Of a stretch of 64,000 nt of DNA, positions 19,428-28,018 are shown one piece after another; the stretch's first letter is position 1, and each line of letters starts with the position of its first letter. The DNA comes from Bacillus proteolyticus (GTDB lineage: Bacteria; Bacillota; Bacilli; Bacillales; Bacillaceae_G). The DNA is taken from NCBI RefSeq assembly GCF_001884065.1, contig NZ_MACH01000053.1, positions 1 through 64,000 on the forward strand, given 5' to 3'. The position numbers were made by a program, and so were the translations under genes. The notes below the pieces were generated by a model. The model saw only the letters and a program-made list of their open reading frames with translations. It was not told the DNA's origin and made no database searches.

Positions 19428-19733
19428 ATGACCGAAAGTGAAATGAAATTTAGAGATACGACCATTCGTAACTTTTTCGATAAAGAGGACCGCTTAAAAT
19501 CGATTCCAGGTCAAAAGAAGAAAAAACTAGTATTGTTAGAGCATTTAGTTAGCAAGTTAAACGCTGAAAATCAATATACAGAAAAAGAAATTAATACATT
19601 CATAAAACAATATCATGATGATTTTTGTACGATTAGACGCGAGTTTATCGTGCATGGATTTATGGATCGTGAGGATAATATGTACCATATAAACGGGAGA
19701 GAAGTGTGGACGAAGTGGGAGGAGCTAAAGTAA
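19428..19733 (+). CDS. DUF2087 domain protein
   Basis: 101 residues from ATG 19428. The in-frame ATG 15 bases upstream is part of the ribosome site GGAGGATAAC, so the shorter start is preferred. The DUF2087 pattern is complete: FDKEDRLKSIPGQKKKKL, VLLEHLVSKLNAENQYTEKE, and FCTIRREFIVHGFMDREDN. DUF2087 is a small winged-helix-like domain found alone or attached to ArsR and MarR regulators, probably nucleic-acid binding. Cytosolic. Confidence 0.85.
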   Translation: MTESEMKFRDTTIRNFFDKEDRLKSIPGQKKKKLVLLEHLVSKLNAENQYTEKEINTFIKQYHDDFCTIRREFIVHGFMDREDNMYHINGREVWTKWEELK

Positions 19734-19767
19734 TGAATCAGCGGGGAGATCCCCACTGATTCAGAAT

Positions 19768-20112
19768 TTAAGCTAGTTGTGCATTTTTTTGTAGTAAGTC
19801 TATGAACCCTTCAATATTTGAACTTGTAATGTATCCCAACGTTATATATTCATCTTCATAGTAAAATATTATTTTTTTATCAAAGATTCTTCTCTTCGTT
19901 TCTATAGATACAATTTTTTTATACTCAAATTCGGCAATGAATGTATTTTTACATTGTCCATAAAAGAGAAGCCTTCTATTAGTAGCCAGTAGCATGCCTG
20001 GATACGGGACTTTATGCGTATTCATATAGTCAGTAAGTGAACATTTTAAAGTAGATATAATAACTTCTTCTTTATGTAATAGTTGTTTTGCAGCTGTTAA
20101 GATTAGATTCAT
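19768..20112 (-). CDS. YokE-like bacterial PH-domain protein
   Basis: 114 residues. A PH/GRAM-type beta sandwich is suggested by MLLATNRRLLFYGQ, IAEFEYKKIVSIETKR and IIFYYEDEYITLGYI, with a final helix (IEGFIDLLQKNA). These match short-PH (YokE) proteins, which carry no signal peptide or membrane helix. Ribosome site AGGAAG precedes ATG. A truncated duplicate of its N-terminal half lies at 20757. Function in the family is unknown; interaction with membranes or nucleic acid is speculation. Confidence 0.7.
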   Translation of the reverse strand: MNLILTAAKQLLHKEEVIISTLKCSLTDYMNTHKVPYPGMLLATNRRLLFYGQCKNTFIAEFEYKKIVSIETKRRIFDKKIIFYYEDEYITLGYITSSNIEGFIDLLQKNAQLA

Positions 20113-20243
20113 TGTATGTCTTCCTTTTTTTATTTAGATGTATGAATATTGTATCAAAAGTGGAAAGATTCTCAATATGTAATGATGCATATTGAGAGTT
20201 TTGGTTGGATGGCTTTTTAAAGAAAAAGGTACGAGGTGATTTA

Positions 20244-20753
20244 GTGATACGATTAGCAAAAGAGGCTGATGCGGAAGCAATTATAGATATTAGAAAAGAA
20301 ATTATATTATCGGAAACTACTACAAAGTTTTTCATAGTATCTCCAAAGAAATTACCAAATGACATTGATGCAGAAAGGGAAAAGATACGGAAAAGCAATG
20401 AGAAAGGTAATCTTTACATAGTTTATGAAGTAGATAGTAAGGTGGTTGGCTTTTTACTTTTCAATCGATATGAACTAGAACGTTTACGACATGCAGGTAC
20501 AATGGGAATGGGGATTAGAGAGGCATACTGTAATCAAGGCATTGGTACGAAGCTAATTGAATTTCTTATTAGTTGGGCTAAAGGGCAGAAAGGTTTAGAG
20601 AAAATTTGCTTAGGCGTAGTTTCTATTAATAATCGGGCGATTAAGGTGTATAAACGTATGGGATTTGTAGAAGAAGGAAGACAAAGAAAGCAAATTAAAT
20701 ATGAAGATGGATCGTATGGAGATGACGTATTGATGGGGTTTTATATTGAATAA
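20244..20753 (+). CDS. GNAT-family N-acetyltransferase
   Basis: 169 residues from GTG 20244 behind CGAGGTGAT. The GNAT fold is clear: IRLAKEADAEAIIDIRKEI at the start, the acetyl-CoA-binding signature GIREAYCNQGIGTKLIEFLI (R/QxxGxG/A), and the late strand/helix GVVSINNRAIKVYKRMGFVE. The substrate cannot be told from sequence; resemblance to RimI/YhhY-type enzymes suggests small-molecule or protein amines. It is followed by a terminator that also encloses a PH-gene fragment. Confidence 0.85.
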   Translation: MIRLAKEADAEAIIDIRKEIILSETTTKFFIVSPKKLPNDIDAEREKIRKSNEKGNLYIVYEVDSKVVGFLLFNRYELERLRHAGTMGMGIREAYCNQGIGTKLIEFLISWAKGQKGLEKICLGVVSINNRAIKVYKRMGFVEEGRQRKQIKYEDGSYGDDVLMGFYIE

Positions 20754-20756
20754 AAA

Positions 20757-20833
20757 AGAGAAGTCTTCCATTAGTAGCATGCTGGAATACGGGATTTTAT
20801 GAGTAATCGTATAGTCAGTGAACATTTTAATGA
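20757..20833 (-). pseudogene. duplicated fragment of the YokE-like PH gene
   Basis: The minus strand reads FTDYTITHKIPYSSMLL, parallel to LTDYMNTHKVPYPGMLL of the intact gene at 19768. DNA identity is obvious over about 75 bp, with a small deletion near 20775. No start or full domain remains, so this is a relic of a local duplication around the GNAT gene. Confidence 0.75.
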
Positions 20834-20865
20834 AGAGACCGCCAATATTGGCAGTCTCTTTTTAG
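20833..20865 (+). terminator. terminator after the GNAT gene
   Basis: 11-bp arms AAGAGACCGCC/GGCAGTCTCTT (one G-U) followed by TTTT. It may also stop the convergent DinB transcript. Confidence 0.85.
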
Positions 20866-20880
20866 TGGCAATGTTTACAC

Positions 20881-21381
20881 TTAGCAAACCGTAAGTTCCA
20901 GTCGATTTTTCTGACGAAGATGATGTGAAAAATGCATAGAAATAAGCTGGAACCATTCTGTCGCATTTAAGTAACCAAGCCCAGGGTGTTCGACTTTACA
21001 ATTATTTGAAATAGAAGTAAGTGTTGCTTCGGTATTTTTTACAATTGTAATTAATTCTAGAAATTGTTTCTGCACTTCTTCTTTGTTAGTTGGGTTTTCA
21101 GGTGTATATCCTGGATGACCTGGCACTTTGATTTGTATGTCCGGGAAAGCCCCCAGTATATATACTTTTTCACCCATATCGGTTTTTTTGTTAGTTACTG
21201 AGGGTGTTTCAGTTTTACATTTCGCGATGGCATTTAATTGCATGTATGTGGAGGCAACTAAATGATTATACATTTGACCGAGGGACCATTCCTCACTAGA
21301 AGGCTTCATCCTAAATTGTTCTATAGAGTATTTTTCTAACTCCTCTATGTAATACTTTGCTAACTCCTCGAATTTCATCAT
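20881..21381 (-). CDS. DinB/YfiT-superfamily protein
   Basis: 166 residues forming the DinB four-helix bundle. The metal-site His residues are in LGQMYNHLVAST (first) and MHFSHHLRQKNRL (last pair). Features such as PSSEEWSLGQMYNHL are typical of DinB_2/thiol-transferase-like proteins. Some relatives conjugate bacillithiol or mycothiol to electrophiles; here substrate is unknown. It lies 72 bp downstream of the WYL regulator in the same direction, a pairing seen often in Bacillus, so the regulator probably controls it. Confidence 0.85.
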   Translation of the reverse strand: MMKFEELAKYYIEELEKYSIEQFRMKPSSEEWSLGQMYNHLVASTYMQLNAIAKCKTETPSVTNKKTDMGEKVYILGAFPDIQIKVPGHPGYTPENPTNKEEVQKQFLELITIVKNTEATLTSISNNCKVEHPGLGYLNATEWFQLISMHFSHHLRQKNRLELTVC

Positions 21382-21453
21382 CTTGCTAACTCCTTTTTAT
21401 GAAAATGTATTTGTTAATATCTACTATAAAGGAGGGCTGCTGACAACATTATG

Positions 21454-22416
21454 TCAGTAGTGAAATGGAAAAATTAAAAGTTTTAACATTTTTTTTACTT
21501 CATCATATATTTTCTCAGAAAGAATTTTTGGCTCTAGTACTTGCACTTGGCTTCCCCAGCTTAATACCCATTGAAATACTTCGTCTATGCTTCTTGATTT
21601 CAAAAAGACGTGAAAACCATTATCTTTATGCTCGTATGAATCTATAAAAAAGTATCGTGATTCAATAATTTTATGCGCAATGTGGGCTGGGAATAATAAA
21701 TGGATTGTAACAGTACGATTGTTTTCAGGTTGATAGTCTTGTAAAGAAAAGTCCTTCGGTTTTGTAAAAAATTCTTGTTCTTGCTGTAATGTATCCATAC
21801 GGTCTAAGCGAAAATTACGTATTTGTTTTCGCAGTAAACAATGAGCAACGATGTACCAAATTCCTGAAATGTTGACTAAACCGTAAGGATGAACGGTACG
21901 TTTTGTTTTCGTAGTTTCTCTCGGTTTACGATATGAAAAAGAGATAGATTGCTCTCTTTGAATAGCTTCTTGTAACAAGAAAAGTTGGCTCTCTAGTTTT
22001 TCTTGCTCGGCTTGCTGGTTTGAAAATATAGGAGAAAGGAAACGGAAAGTTCCTCGCAATTCCTCAATTTTCTTTTGTTGATCAGTAGGGAGGACTATCT
22101 CAAGTTTCTCTTTTGCTGATTGCGCATGTACAGAAAAAGAAGAGGTGAAAGCTTTCTCAATATAATCACCGCCCAATAAAAGAGTAACGGCCTCTTCTGG
22201 CGTAAGCTGAATGGGTGGTAAGAAATAACCATCCATTAATGAATAGCCGTGACCAGGCATTGAAAAAATGGGAACGCCGGATTCGCTGAGTGCGTCCATA
22301 TCTCGATAAATAGTGCGTATACTTGTCTCAAATTTTTCAGCTAAGCTTTGTGCTGTGACAGTTTGTTTTCTTTGTAATTCAATTAATATAGCTAATAAAC
22401 GATCCGTCCGATTCAT
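21454..22416 (-). CDS. YafY/YobV-type HTH and WYL-domain transcriptional regulator
   Basis: 320 residues. The N-terminal winged helix is RTDRLLAILIELQRKQTVTA, then LAEKFETSIRTIYRDMDAL. The middle WYL domain contains SISFSYRKPR and HPYGLVNISGIWYIVAHCLL. The C-terminal WCX region is SIDEVFQWVLSWGSQVQVLEP. WYL domains bind ligands or nucleic acids. ATG has AAAGGATGAT. Probably regulates the downstream DinB gene. Confidence 0.88.
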   Translation of the reverse strand: MNRTDRLLAILIELQRKQTVTAQSLAEKFETSIRTIYRDMDALSESGVPIFSMPGHGYSLMDGYFLPPIQLTPEEAVTLLLGGDYIEKAFTSSFSVHAQSAKEKLEIVLPTDQQKKIEELRGTFRFLSPIFSNQQAEQEKLESQLFLLQEAIQREQSISFSYRKPRETTKTKRTVHPYGLVNISGIWYIVAHCLLRKQIRNFRLDRMDTLQQEQEFFTKPKDFSLQDYQPENNRTVTIHLLFPAHIAHKIIESRYFFIDSYEHKDNGFHVFLKSRSIDEVFQWVLSWGSQVQVLEPKILSEKIYDEVKKMLKLLIFPFHY

Positions 22417-22576
22417 GAAATATCATCCTTTATTTTATAAATATTCTTATTGTAAAATTCTAAAAGTAGTGTGTAACTTCCTTCCATTAACAGACTTTTC
22501 CCTATGTATAATATTAATATAGTAAAATCATAACAACCTATATTGCAGTTTCCAATAATATACTATATAATCAGGA

Positions 22577-22592
22577 TAAGAAAACGTTTTCA
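22577..22592. promoter_or_regulatory. LacI-type operator palindrome (also cre-like)
   Basis: The perfect palindrome GAAAACGTTTTC lies 22 bp before the start of the LacI-family gene. This is the classic half-site form for LacI/GalR regulators, so autoregulation is likely. It also fits the CcpA cre consensus at 13 of 14 positions, so catabolite control cannot be excluded. Confidence 0.6.
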
Positions 22593-22611
22593 TGAAAAGG
22601 GGGAAAATTTC

Positions 22612-23625
22612 GTGTCGACTATCGAGGACGTGGCGAAATTAGCGGGGTTATCAAGGACAACGGTTTCTAGGGTGATTAATAATCATCCATATGTTTCAGA
22701 TGAGAAGAAAAAAAGGGTTCAATTAGCGATGAAGCATTTAGGCTTCGTTCCTAATTCTGCGGCGAGAAGGCTTCGTAAACAAAAAACGGAAACAATTGCG
22801 GTGCTTGTTCCAAGGATTACAAATCCTTTCTTCAGTCGATTTATTGAAGCAATCGAGATTGCTGCTTCTGAACATAAATATAAACTGATTATTTGTCAAA
22901 CAAGATATTTACCGGAAAAAGAGATGGAGTATTTACAATTATTATCTACGAAACAAGTAGATGGGATTATTCTATGTTCACTAGAAAATCCGTGGGAAGA
23001 TGTAGAGCCATACTTACAACACGGTCCAATCGTGTTATGTAATGAATATATTGAGGAAGCAAATGTTCCAACAGTGAAGTTTGATCATGCGCAAGGAGCA
23101 TACATAGCTGCCAATCATGTATTAGAACAAGGCTATCGTAATCTTATTTTTTGCCGTGGTAACGAAACCAAAGTTGTTAGCCAACAGCGAAAAATGGGCT
23201 TTTTACGCGCTATTACTGAAAAGAGTAGAGAAGTGGAAGCGATCGATTTTCTTGAAAACGCTTTCTCTTGGGATGATGGAAAAAGAATATTCCATGAAGT
23301 ATTAAAGGACAAAAAAAATCCTACCGCGATTTTGGCAGGAGGCGACGAGGTTGCAGCTGGAATTATCTCAGAGGCGAAACGCCATAATTGGAGTATCCCA
23401 GAGGATCTCGCTGTTATCGGTTTTGATAATCAAATTTTATCACAGATTACAGAGCCAGGTATTACGACAATTGAACAGCCAATCGATGAGATGGCTCGAA
23501 AAGTTGTCGACTTAATGATGGATAAAATCCATACGAAAAATTATCGAAAAAAAGAATTGTATGAGTTTGAACTGGAGCTCTTGGTGAAAGGTTCAACGAT
23601 GAAGGATACGATGTTATTAGCCTAG
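22612..23625 (+). CDS. LacI/GalR-family transcriptional regulator
   Basis: 337 residues from GTG 22612 (ribosome site AAAGGGGGAAA). The LacI HTH is complete: TIEDVAKLAGLSRTTVSRVI plus the hinge PNSAARRLRKQKT. The periplasmic-binding-like sensor includes VLVPRITNPFFSRFIEAIE and DLAVIGFDNQILSQITEPG. Ligand unknown, and no sugar operon is adjacent, so it likely controls itself or a distant locus. A GAAAACGTTTTC palindrome lies upstream and a terminator overlaps the end. Confidence 0.9.
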   Translation: MSTIEDVAKLAGLSRTTVSRVINNHPYVSDEKKKRVQLAMKHLGFVPNSAARRLRKQKTETIAVLVPRITNPFFSRFIEAIEIAASEHKYKLIICQTRYLPEKEMEYLQLLSTKQVDGIILCSLENPWEDVEPYLQHGPIVLCNEYIEEANVPTVKFDHAQGAYIAANHVLEQGYRNLIFCRGNETKVVSQQRKMGFLRAITEKSREVEAIDFLENAFSWDDGKRIFHEVLKDKKNPTAILAGGDEVAAGIISEAKRHNWSIPEDLAVIGFDNQILSQITEPGITTIEQPIDEMARKVVDLMMDKIHTKNYRKKELYEFELELLVKGSTMKDTMLLA

Positions 23626-23650
23626 TAGACTATGTCTGCTAGGTTTTTTT
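23621..23650 (+). terminator. terminator of the LacI-family gene
   Basis: 10-bp arms CCTAGTAGAC/GTCTGCTAGG (one G-U) followed by seven T. The left arm overlaps the stop codon. Confidence 0.88.
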
Positions 23651-23664
23651 ATGTTCACAAACTA

Positions 23665-23793
23665 CTATTCTTCGTGAACGCAATCGTCACATTTGTTATG
23701 GTATGCTTCGTGCTGCTCATCAATTTCTTTCCCGCAGTGTGCACAAGTTTTCGTCGGTAAATTTCTGAAAAACTCCATTGGTTGATCGATCAT
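23665..23793 (-). CDS. yhfH: YhfH-family small zinc-ribbon protein
   Basis: 42 residues from ATG 23793, preceded by GGAGGGATTGAC. It has the conserved start MIDQPMEFFRNLPTKTC and four Cys in two CxxC pairs (CAHC, CDDC) that would bind zinc. B. subtilis yhfH also lies next to yhfI. Function of the family is unknown. Confidence 0.85.
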   Translation of the reverse strand: MIDQPMEFFRNLPTKTCAHCGKEIDEQHEAYHNKCDDCVHEE

Positions 23794-23973
23794 GTCAATC
23801 CCTCCATTTCCATTTCTTACTATCATTGTATTAGTACAAAAAACAAAAGTCAACAACTGTTTTATAACAAAATTGAAAATTAATGAAAAAGTTTAGGAAA
23901 TGGATTATAGTTAACAATGTAGGATGTACGTAAAACATGCATTCCTACTCGGTTTTAGAAAGGATGGATACAT

Positions 23974-24708
23974 ATGAAAATGACTGTTGTCGGCTTTTGG
24001 GGCGGCTTTCCAGAAGCGGGAGAAGCAACGTCGGGGTATTTGTTTGAACACGATGGTTTTCGTTTACTTGTAGACTGTGGCAGTGGTGTACTAGCACAGC
24101 TTCAAAAATATATAACACCATCTGATATAGATGCAGTTGTACTGTCGCACTATCATCACGATCATGTTGCAGACATTGGGGTATTGCAATATGCGAGATT
24201 AATTACGAGTGCCACAAAAGGACAACTACCGGAGTTACCAATATACGGTCATTCGTTTGATGAGAACGGATTTAATTCTTTAACGCATGCACCGCATACG
24301 AAAGGAATCGCGTACAATCCAGAAGAAACACTTCAAGTTGGACCGTTTTCCATTTCATTCTTAAAAACTGTTCATCCTGTTACATGCTTTGCGATGCGCA
24401 TTACAGCGGGTGATGACGCTGTAGTATATAGCGCAGATTCAAGTTATATTCCTGAATTTATTCCGTTCACAAAAGATGCTGATCTTTTCATTTGTGAATG
24501 TAATATGTATGCACATCAAGAAGCAGCAAAAGCAGGGCACATGAATAGTACAGAAGTAGCAAGTATTGCGAAAACTGCAAATGTAAAAGAACTTTTATTA
24601 ACGCACTTACCGCATACAGGCAATCCATCTGATTTAGTAACAGAAGCAAAACAAATTTTCAGTGGCCACATTATGCTTGCGCATAGTGGTTACATCTGGA
24701 ATTCATGA
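23974..24708 (+). CDS. yhfI: MBL-fold metallohydrolase YhfI
   Basis: 244 residues with the metallo-beta-lactamase metal motif SHYHHDHVAD (HxHxDH) at about residue 59-66. Further ligands follow in LKTVHPVTCFAMRI, YSADSSYIPEF and LLTHLPH. The layout resembles RNase Z/phosphodiesterase-like members (also called ComEC-like or PQQB-like hydrolases); no substrate is assigned. Cytosolic. Only 6 bp separate it from lplJ, so both are in one operon, as in B. subtilis. Confidence 0.88.
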   Translation: MKMTVVGFWGGFPEAGEATSGYLFEHDGFRLLVDCGSGVLAQLQKYITPSDIDAVVLSHYHHDHVADIGVLQYARLITSATKGQLPELPIYGHSFDENGFNSLTHAPHTKGIAYNPEETLQVGPFSISFLKTVHPVTCFAMRITAGDDAVVYSADSSYIPEFIPFTKDADLFICECNMYAHQEAAKAGHMNSTEVASIAKTANVKELLLTHLPHTGNPSDLVTEAKQIFSGHIMLAHSGYIWNS

Positions 24709-24714
24709 GGTGAT

Positions 24715-25707
24715 ATGGTGTTATTTATTGATAATAAAGGGATTACAGATCCTAGAATAAACTTAGCGATTGAAGAATATTGTGTGAAGAATTTAGATAT
24801 TAACGAAACATATTTATTGTTCTACATTAACGAACCTTCAATTATCATTGGTAAAAACCAAAACACAGTAGAAGAAATTAATGCAGATTACGTAAAAGAA
24901 AAAGGTATTCATGTCGTTCGTCGTCTATCAGGCGGAGGCGCAGTATATCACGATTTAGGAAACTTAAACTTCAGCTTTATTACGAAAGATGATGGAGATA
25001 GTTTCAGCAACTTCAAAAAATTCACAGAGCCTGTAACGAAAGCGCTTAGTAAATTAGGCGTAAATGCAGAGCTAAGTGGTCGTAACGACATTTTAGCTGA
25101 AGGTAGAAAAATTTCAGGTAACGCGCAGTTCTCAACGAAAGGTCGTATGTTCAGTCATGGTACGTTACTATTTGACTCTGAAATCGATCACGTCGTATCA
25201 GCGTTAAAAGTAAAAATGGATAAGATCCAATCAAAAGGAATTAAATCAATACGTAGCCGCGTTGCGAACATTACAGAGTTCTTAAACGAAAAAATGACGA
25301 CAGAAGAGTTTAGACAACTTCTTCTAGAAACAATTTTCGAAGGAGAAACAGAAATCCCAACGTACGAATTAACAGAGAATGATTGGAAAGAGATCCATAA
25401 ACTTTCTGAAGAGCGCTACCAAAATTGGGACTGGAACTACGGAAAATCACCGAAGTTCAACTTACAACATTCACACCGTTTCCCAGTTGGACAAGTTGAC
25501 GTTCGCCTTGAAGTGAAAAAAGGAACAGTAACAGAATGTAAAATTTACGGTGATTTCTTCGGATCACTAGATGTTCATGACATTGAAGAACGTCTAACAG
25601 GCATACAATTTGATAAAGATGCATTCGCTGTAGCTTTAGAAGGCGTAGATATAGTGCGCTACTTTGGTAATATTACAACAGAAGATTTCTTACATTTATT
25701 CTTCTAA
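24715..25707 (+). CDS. lplJ: lipoate-protein ligase LplJ
   Basis: 330 residues. The BPL/LplA catalytic domain shows EPSIIIGKNQNTVEEINADY, the lipoate-binding VVRRLSGGGAVYHDLGNLNF and GRKISGNAQFSTKGRMFSHG with its catalytic Lys region. The C-terminal accessory domain includes FPVGQVDVRLEVKKGTVTEC. It activates free lipoate with ATP and attaches it to lipoyl domains such as GcvH or E2 subunits. ATG lies in GAGGTGATATG right after yhfI. Terminator follows. Confidence 0.93.
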   Translation: MVLFIDNKGITDPRINLAIEEYCVKNLDINETYLLFYINEPSIIIGKNQNTVEEINADYVKEKGIHVVRRLSGGGAVYHDLGNLNFSFITKDDGDSFSNFKKFTEPVTKALSKLGVNAELSGRNDILAEGRKISGNAQFSTKGRMFSHGTLLFDSEIDHVVSALKVKMDKIQSKGIKSIRSRVANITEFLNEKMTTEEFRQLLLETIFEGETEIPTYELTENDWKEIHKLSEERYQNWDWNYGKSPKFNLQHSHRFPVGQVDVRLEVKKGTVTECKIYGDFFGSLDVHDIEERLTGIQFDKDAFAVALEGVDIVRYFGNITTEDFLHLFF

Positions 25708-25711
25708 AAAT

Positions 25712-25749
25712 GAGAGAGGTTGTCATAAAGGGCAGCCTCTTTCTTTTTG
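25712..25749 (+). terminator. terminator of yhfI-lplJ
   Basis: Arms AGAGGTTGTC and GGCAGCCTCT pair imperfectly (one or two wobble positions) and are followed by TTCTTTTTG. Confidence 0.8.
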
Positions 25750-25759
25750 TTTAGGTTGT

Positions 25760-25815
25760 CAGGATTTGTCGGTAAATCGATATATCTGGAAAATCGCCCA
25801 TATAATTTTATTTAC
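25760..25815. repeat. dispersed intergenic repeat, copy B (short)
   Basis: Shares TTTGTCGGTAAATCGATATA, GAAAATCGC and ATATAATTT with the copies at 4711 and 45464, but lacks the GAGTTGCGCC middle part. It lies between the lplJ terminator and a lipoprotein gene. Confidence 0.7.
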
Positions 25816-25889
25816 CACAAAACATAAAATCACAGGACATCTGCCCCTTACAAAGGAATATATATATTCAAAAGGAGGCACGGATCGAA

Positions 25890-26315
25890 ATGAAAAGGGT
25901 AATGTCCGTTGTATTATTGCTCAGCTTAGTCATCGGCATGACAGCTTGTAACGATGAAACGTCCTCAAGTCGCACACTTTTATCTATTGGAAAACCAGCG
26001 AAAGATAATGTTATATATTTTACGCATACAGATAACAGACGAAAGATACAGGAAATACAAAACATGTTTCAAAATAAGAAGTGGAAAAGAAATGAAACAT
26101 TCAGCACTGTTAATAAAACACCAGATGTCGTCTTTTCAATAGATGAAGACAATACAGGGTTACCGACATTATATGTTACGGTGTATTTTCATGAAGATGG
26201 AGCGGACGCTCTTAACTTGCACGGGGAGCATACGACGTTAAATAAAGAGGAACTTAATAAACTTAGAGAAAAGATGAATGCATATTATCCTAAAATGATT
26301 TCTGTACTAGTTTAA
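25890..26315 (+). CDS. small putative lipoprotein
   Basis: 141 residues with a lipoprotein-type signal (VVLLLSLVIGMTAC), Cys20 being the likely lipidated residue. The mature part includes DVVFSIDEDNTGLPTLYVTV and a C-terminal helix, LNKEELNKLREKMNAYYP. No known domain was recognised. A very strong ribosome site (AAAAGGAGG) precedes ATG. It lies between lplJ and lcfB, where B. subtilis has yhfK, but the protein is not a YhfK-type NAD-binding enzyme. Confidence 0.8.
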   Translation: MKRVMSVVLLLSLVIGMTACNDETSSSRTLLSIGKPAKDNVIYFTHTDNRRKIQEIQNMFQNKKWKRNETFSTVNKTPDVVFSIDEDNTGLPTLYVTVYFHEDGADALNLHGEHTTLNKEELNKLREKMNAYYPKMISVLV

Positions 26316-26432
26316 TAATTTGCTGGTAAGTGGAATTCCCTTATCCTTCCAAAGAAATTCAACAGAAGATGCTCCGTGTATATGCAGTTAATAGAATATC
26401 ACTTGCCACTTTAATTTTCTTTTAATATAATT

Positions 26433-26460
26433 AATTTAGAATTTTTAAATATTCTAAATT
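26433..26460. promoter_or_regulatory. inverted repeat upstream of lcfB, candidate FadR-type operator
   Basis: Perfect 10-bp arms AATTTAGAAT/ATTCTAAATT with an 8-base A/T spacer, ending 19 bp before the GTG start. B. subtilis lcfB is in the FadR regulon, so a fatty-acid regulator could bind here. The sequence is not the B. subtilis FadR box, so the regulator is uncertain. Confidence 0.45.
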
Positions 26461-26479
26461 TTATAAAGGTGGGATTTGT

Positions 26480-28012
26480 GTGAATCTCGTTCAATCTTTG
26501 GCTGAAACGGCAAAAAATAAGGGGGATAAACCGGCGTACATATTTATGGATCAGTCGGTCTCATATGACCAATTAAACAAAATGGTCACTAGGTTTTCTA
26601 GCAATTTAGCAAAAATGGGCATTGGAAAAGGGGACAATGTCGCATTAGCTGTAGGCAATTCACCACATTTTTTAGTCGGTTTATACGGAACGATGAAAGC
26701 CGGAGCAACTGTCATTCCGATTAATCCAATTTATACAGCAGATGAAATACATTATATTTTACAAAATGGAGATGTAAAAACAATCATTGTACTCGACGTC
26801 CTTCTACCTGTTATACAATCTCTTACAACAAGACTTCCTTCACTTGAAAACATCATCATATGCGAAACCTCATCAGATTTTACTCATATAGAAACCGAAA
26901 AAATGAAAACGTTTACTAGTCTTATAGGAACTGGAGATATAACTTACGAAGGTCCTGAACTAGATGAAGAAGATGTAGCTGTTATTTTATACACTTCAGG
27001 TACAACTGGAAAGCCAAAAGGCGCTATGTTAACTCATAAAAATTTATATAGTAATGCTAGCGATGTTGCGTCATATTTACAATATACTGCGGACGATCGC
27101 GTCGTTGCAGCATTGCCAATGTTCCATGTGTTCTGTTTAACTGTTGCGGTAAATGCGCCGATTGTGAACGGGGCAACGATTTTAATGGTACCGAGGTTCA
27201 GTCCGAAAGAAGTATTTCGTATTTGTCGTACGTATGAACCAACGATTTTTGCTGGTGTACCGACGATGTACAATTACTTATATTTATTTGAAGAAGCAAG
27301 CGCAGAAGATGTGAAGACACTTCGTCTCTGTATTTCAGGTGGTGCATCAATGCCTGTTGCCCTTCTGAAAAACTTTGAACAACGTTTTGATGTTATCGTT
27401 TCAGAAGGATACGGATTATCAGAAGCATCACCAGTTACTTGTTTTAATCCGTTAGATCGTCCTCGTAAACCAGGTTCGATTGGTACAAATATTTGGCATG
27501 TAGAAAATAAAATTGTGAATGAACTTGGGGAAGAAGTACCTGTCGGTGCAGTTGGGGAGTTAATTGTTCGCGGACCTAACGTTATGAAGGGTTACTATAA
27601 TGCGCCAGAAGATACAGCTGCGACACTTAAAGATGGCTGGCTATATACAGGTGACTTAGCGAAAATGGATGAAGAAGGTTACTTCTATATCGTCGATCGC
27701 AAAAAAGATATTGTTTTAGTTGGTGGTTATAACGTATACCCTCGTGAAGTAGAAGAAGTATTATATACTCACGATTCGGTAGCTGAAGTTGTTGTAATTG
27801 GCGTTCCTGATGAAAACTTAGGAGAAGCAGTTCGAGCTTACGTCGTTCTGAAACAAACGAACGTAACAGAAGAAGAACTGATGCATTACTGTACGCTACA
27901 TTTAGCGAAATATAAAGTACCAAAGAGCATTGAGTTTTTAACAGAATTGCCGAAGAATACAACTGGTAAATTGTTAAGAAGAGCTTTGAGAGAGAAGGCA
28001 TTGCAAGTATAA
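26480..28012 (+). CDS. lcfB: long-chain fatty-acid-CoA ligase (AMP-forming)
   Basis: 510 residues from GTG 26480 (ribosome site AAAGGTGGG). Motifs of the ANL adenylating family: P-loop AVILYTSGTTGKPKGAMLTH, A4/A5 region SEGYGLSEASPVTCFNP, A7 GWLYTGDLAKMDEEGYFYIV, hinge DRKKDIVLVGGYNVYPREVE, and A10 PKNTTGKLLRRALRE with its catalytic Lys. It activates long-chain fatty acids for degradation or recycling at the cytoplasmic membrane. Same neighbourhood as B. subtilis lcfB (yhfL). A YhgD-like palindrome lies inside its codons 29-37. Confidence 0.92.
   Translation: MNLVQSLAETAKNKGDKPAYIFMDQSVSYDQLNKMVTRFSSNLAKMGIGKGDNVALAVGNSPHFLVGLYGTMKAGATVIPINPIYTADEIHYILQNGDVKTIIVLDVLLPVIQSLTTRLPSLENIIICETSSDFTHIETEKMKTFTSLIGTGDITYEGPELDEEDVAVILYTSGTTGKPKGAMLTHKNLYSNASDVASYLQYTADDRVVAALPMFHVFCLTVAVNAPIVNGATILMVPRFSPKEVFRICRTYEPTIFAGVPTMYNYLYLFEEASAEDVKTLRLCISGGASMPVALLKNFEQRFDVIVSEGYGLSEASPVTCFNPLDRPRKPGSIGTNIWHVENKIVNELGEEVPVGAVGELIVRGPNVMKGYYNAPEDTAATLKDGWLYTGDLAKMDEEGYFYIVDRKKDIVLVGGYNVYPREVEEVLYTHDSVAEVVVIGVPDENLGEAVRAYVVLKQTNVTEEELMHYCTLHLAKYKVPKSIEFLTELPKNTTGKLLRRALREKALQV
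26566..26588. promoter_or_regulatory. YhgD-operator-like palindrome inside the lcfB coding region
   Basis: 23-bp palindrome TGACC-N13-GGTCA, identical at 21 of 23 positions to operator 2 of yhgE, located about 86 bp after the lcfB start. It could be a roadblock operator or a chance match constrained by the codons YDQLNKMV. Confidence 0.45.
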
Positions 28013-28018
28013 AAATAA

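Noticed and set aside
25664-25951. 95-codon plus-strand frame
   Set aside because: Crosses the lplJ end, its terminator and the intergenic repeat; no ribosome site.
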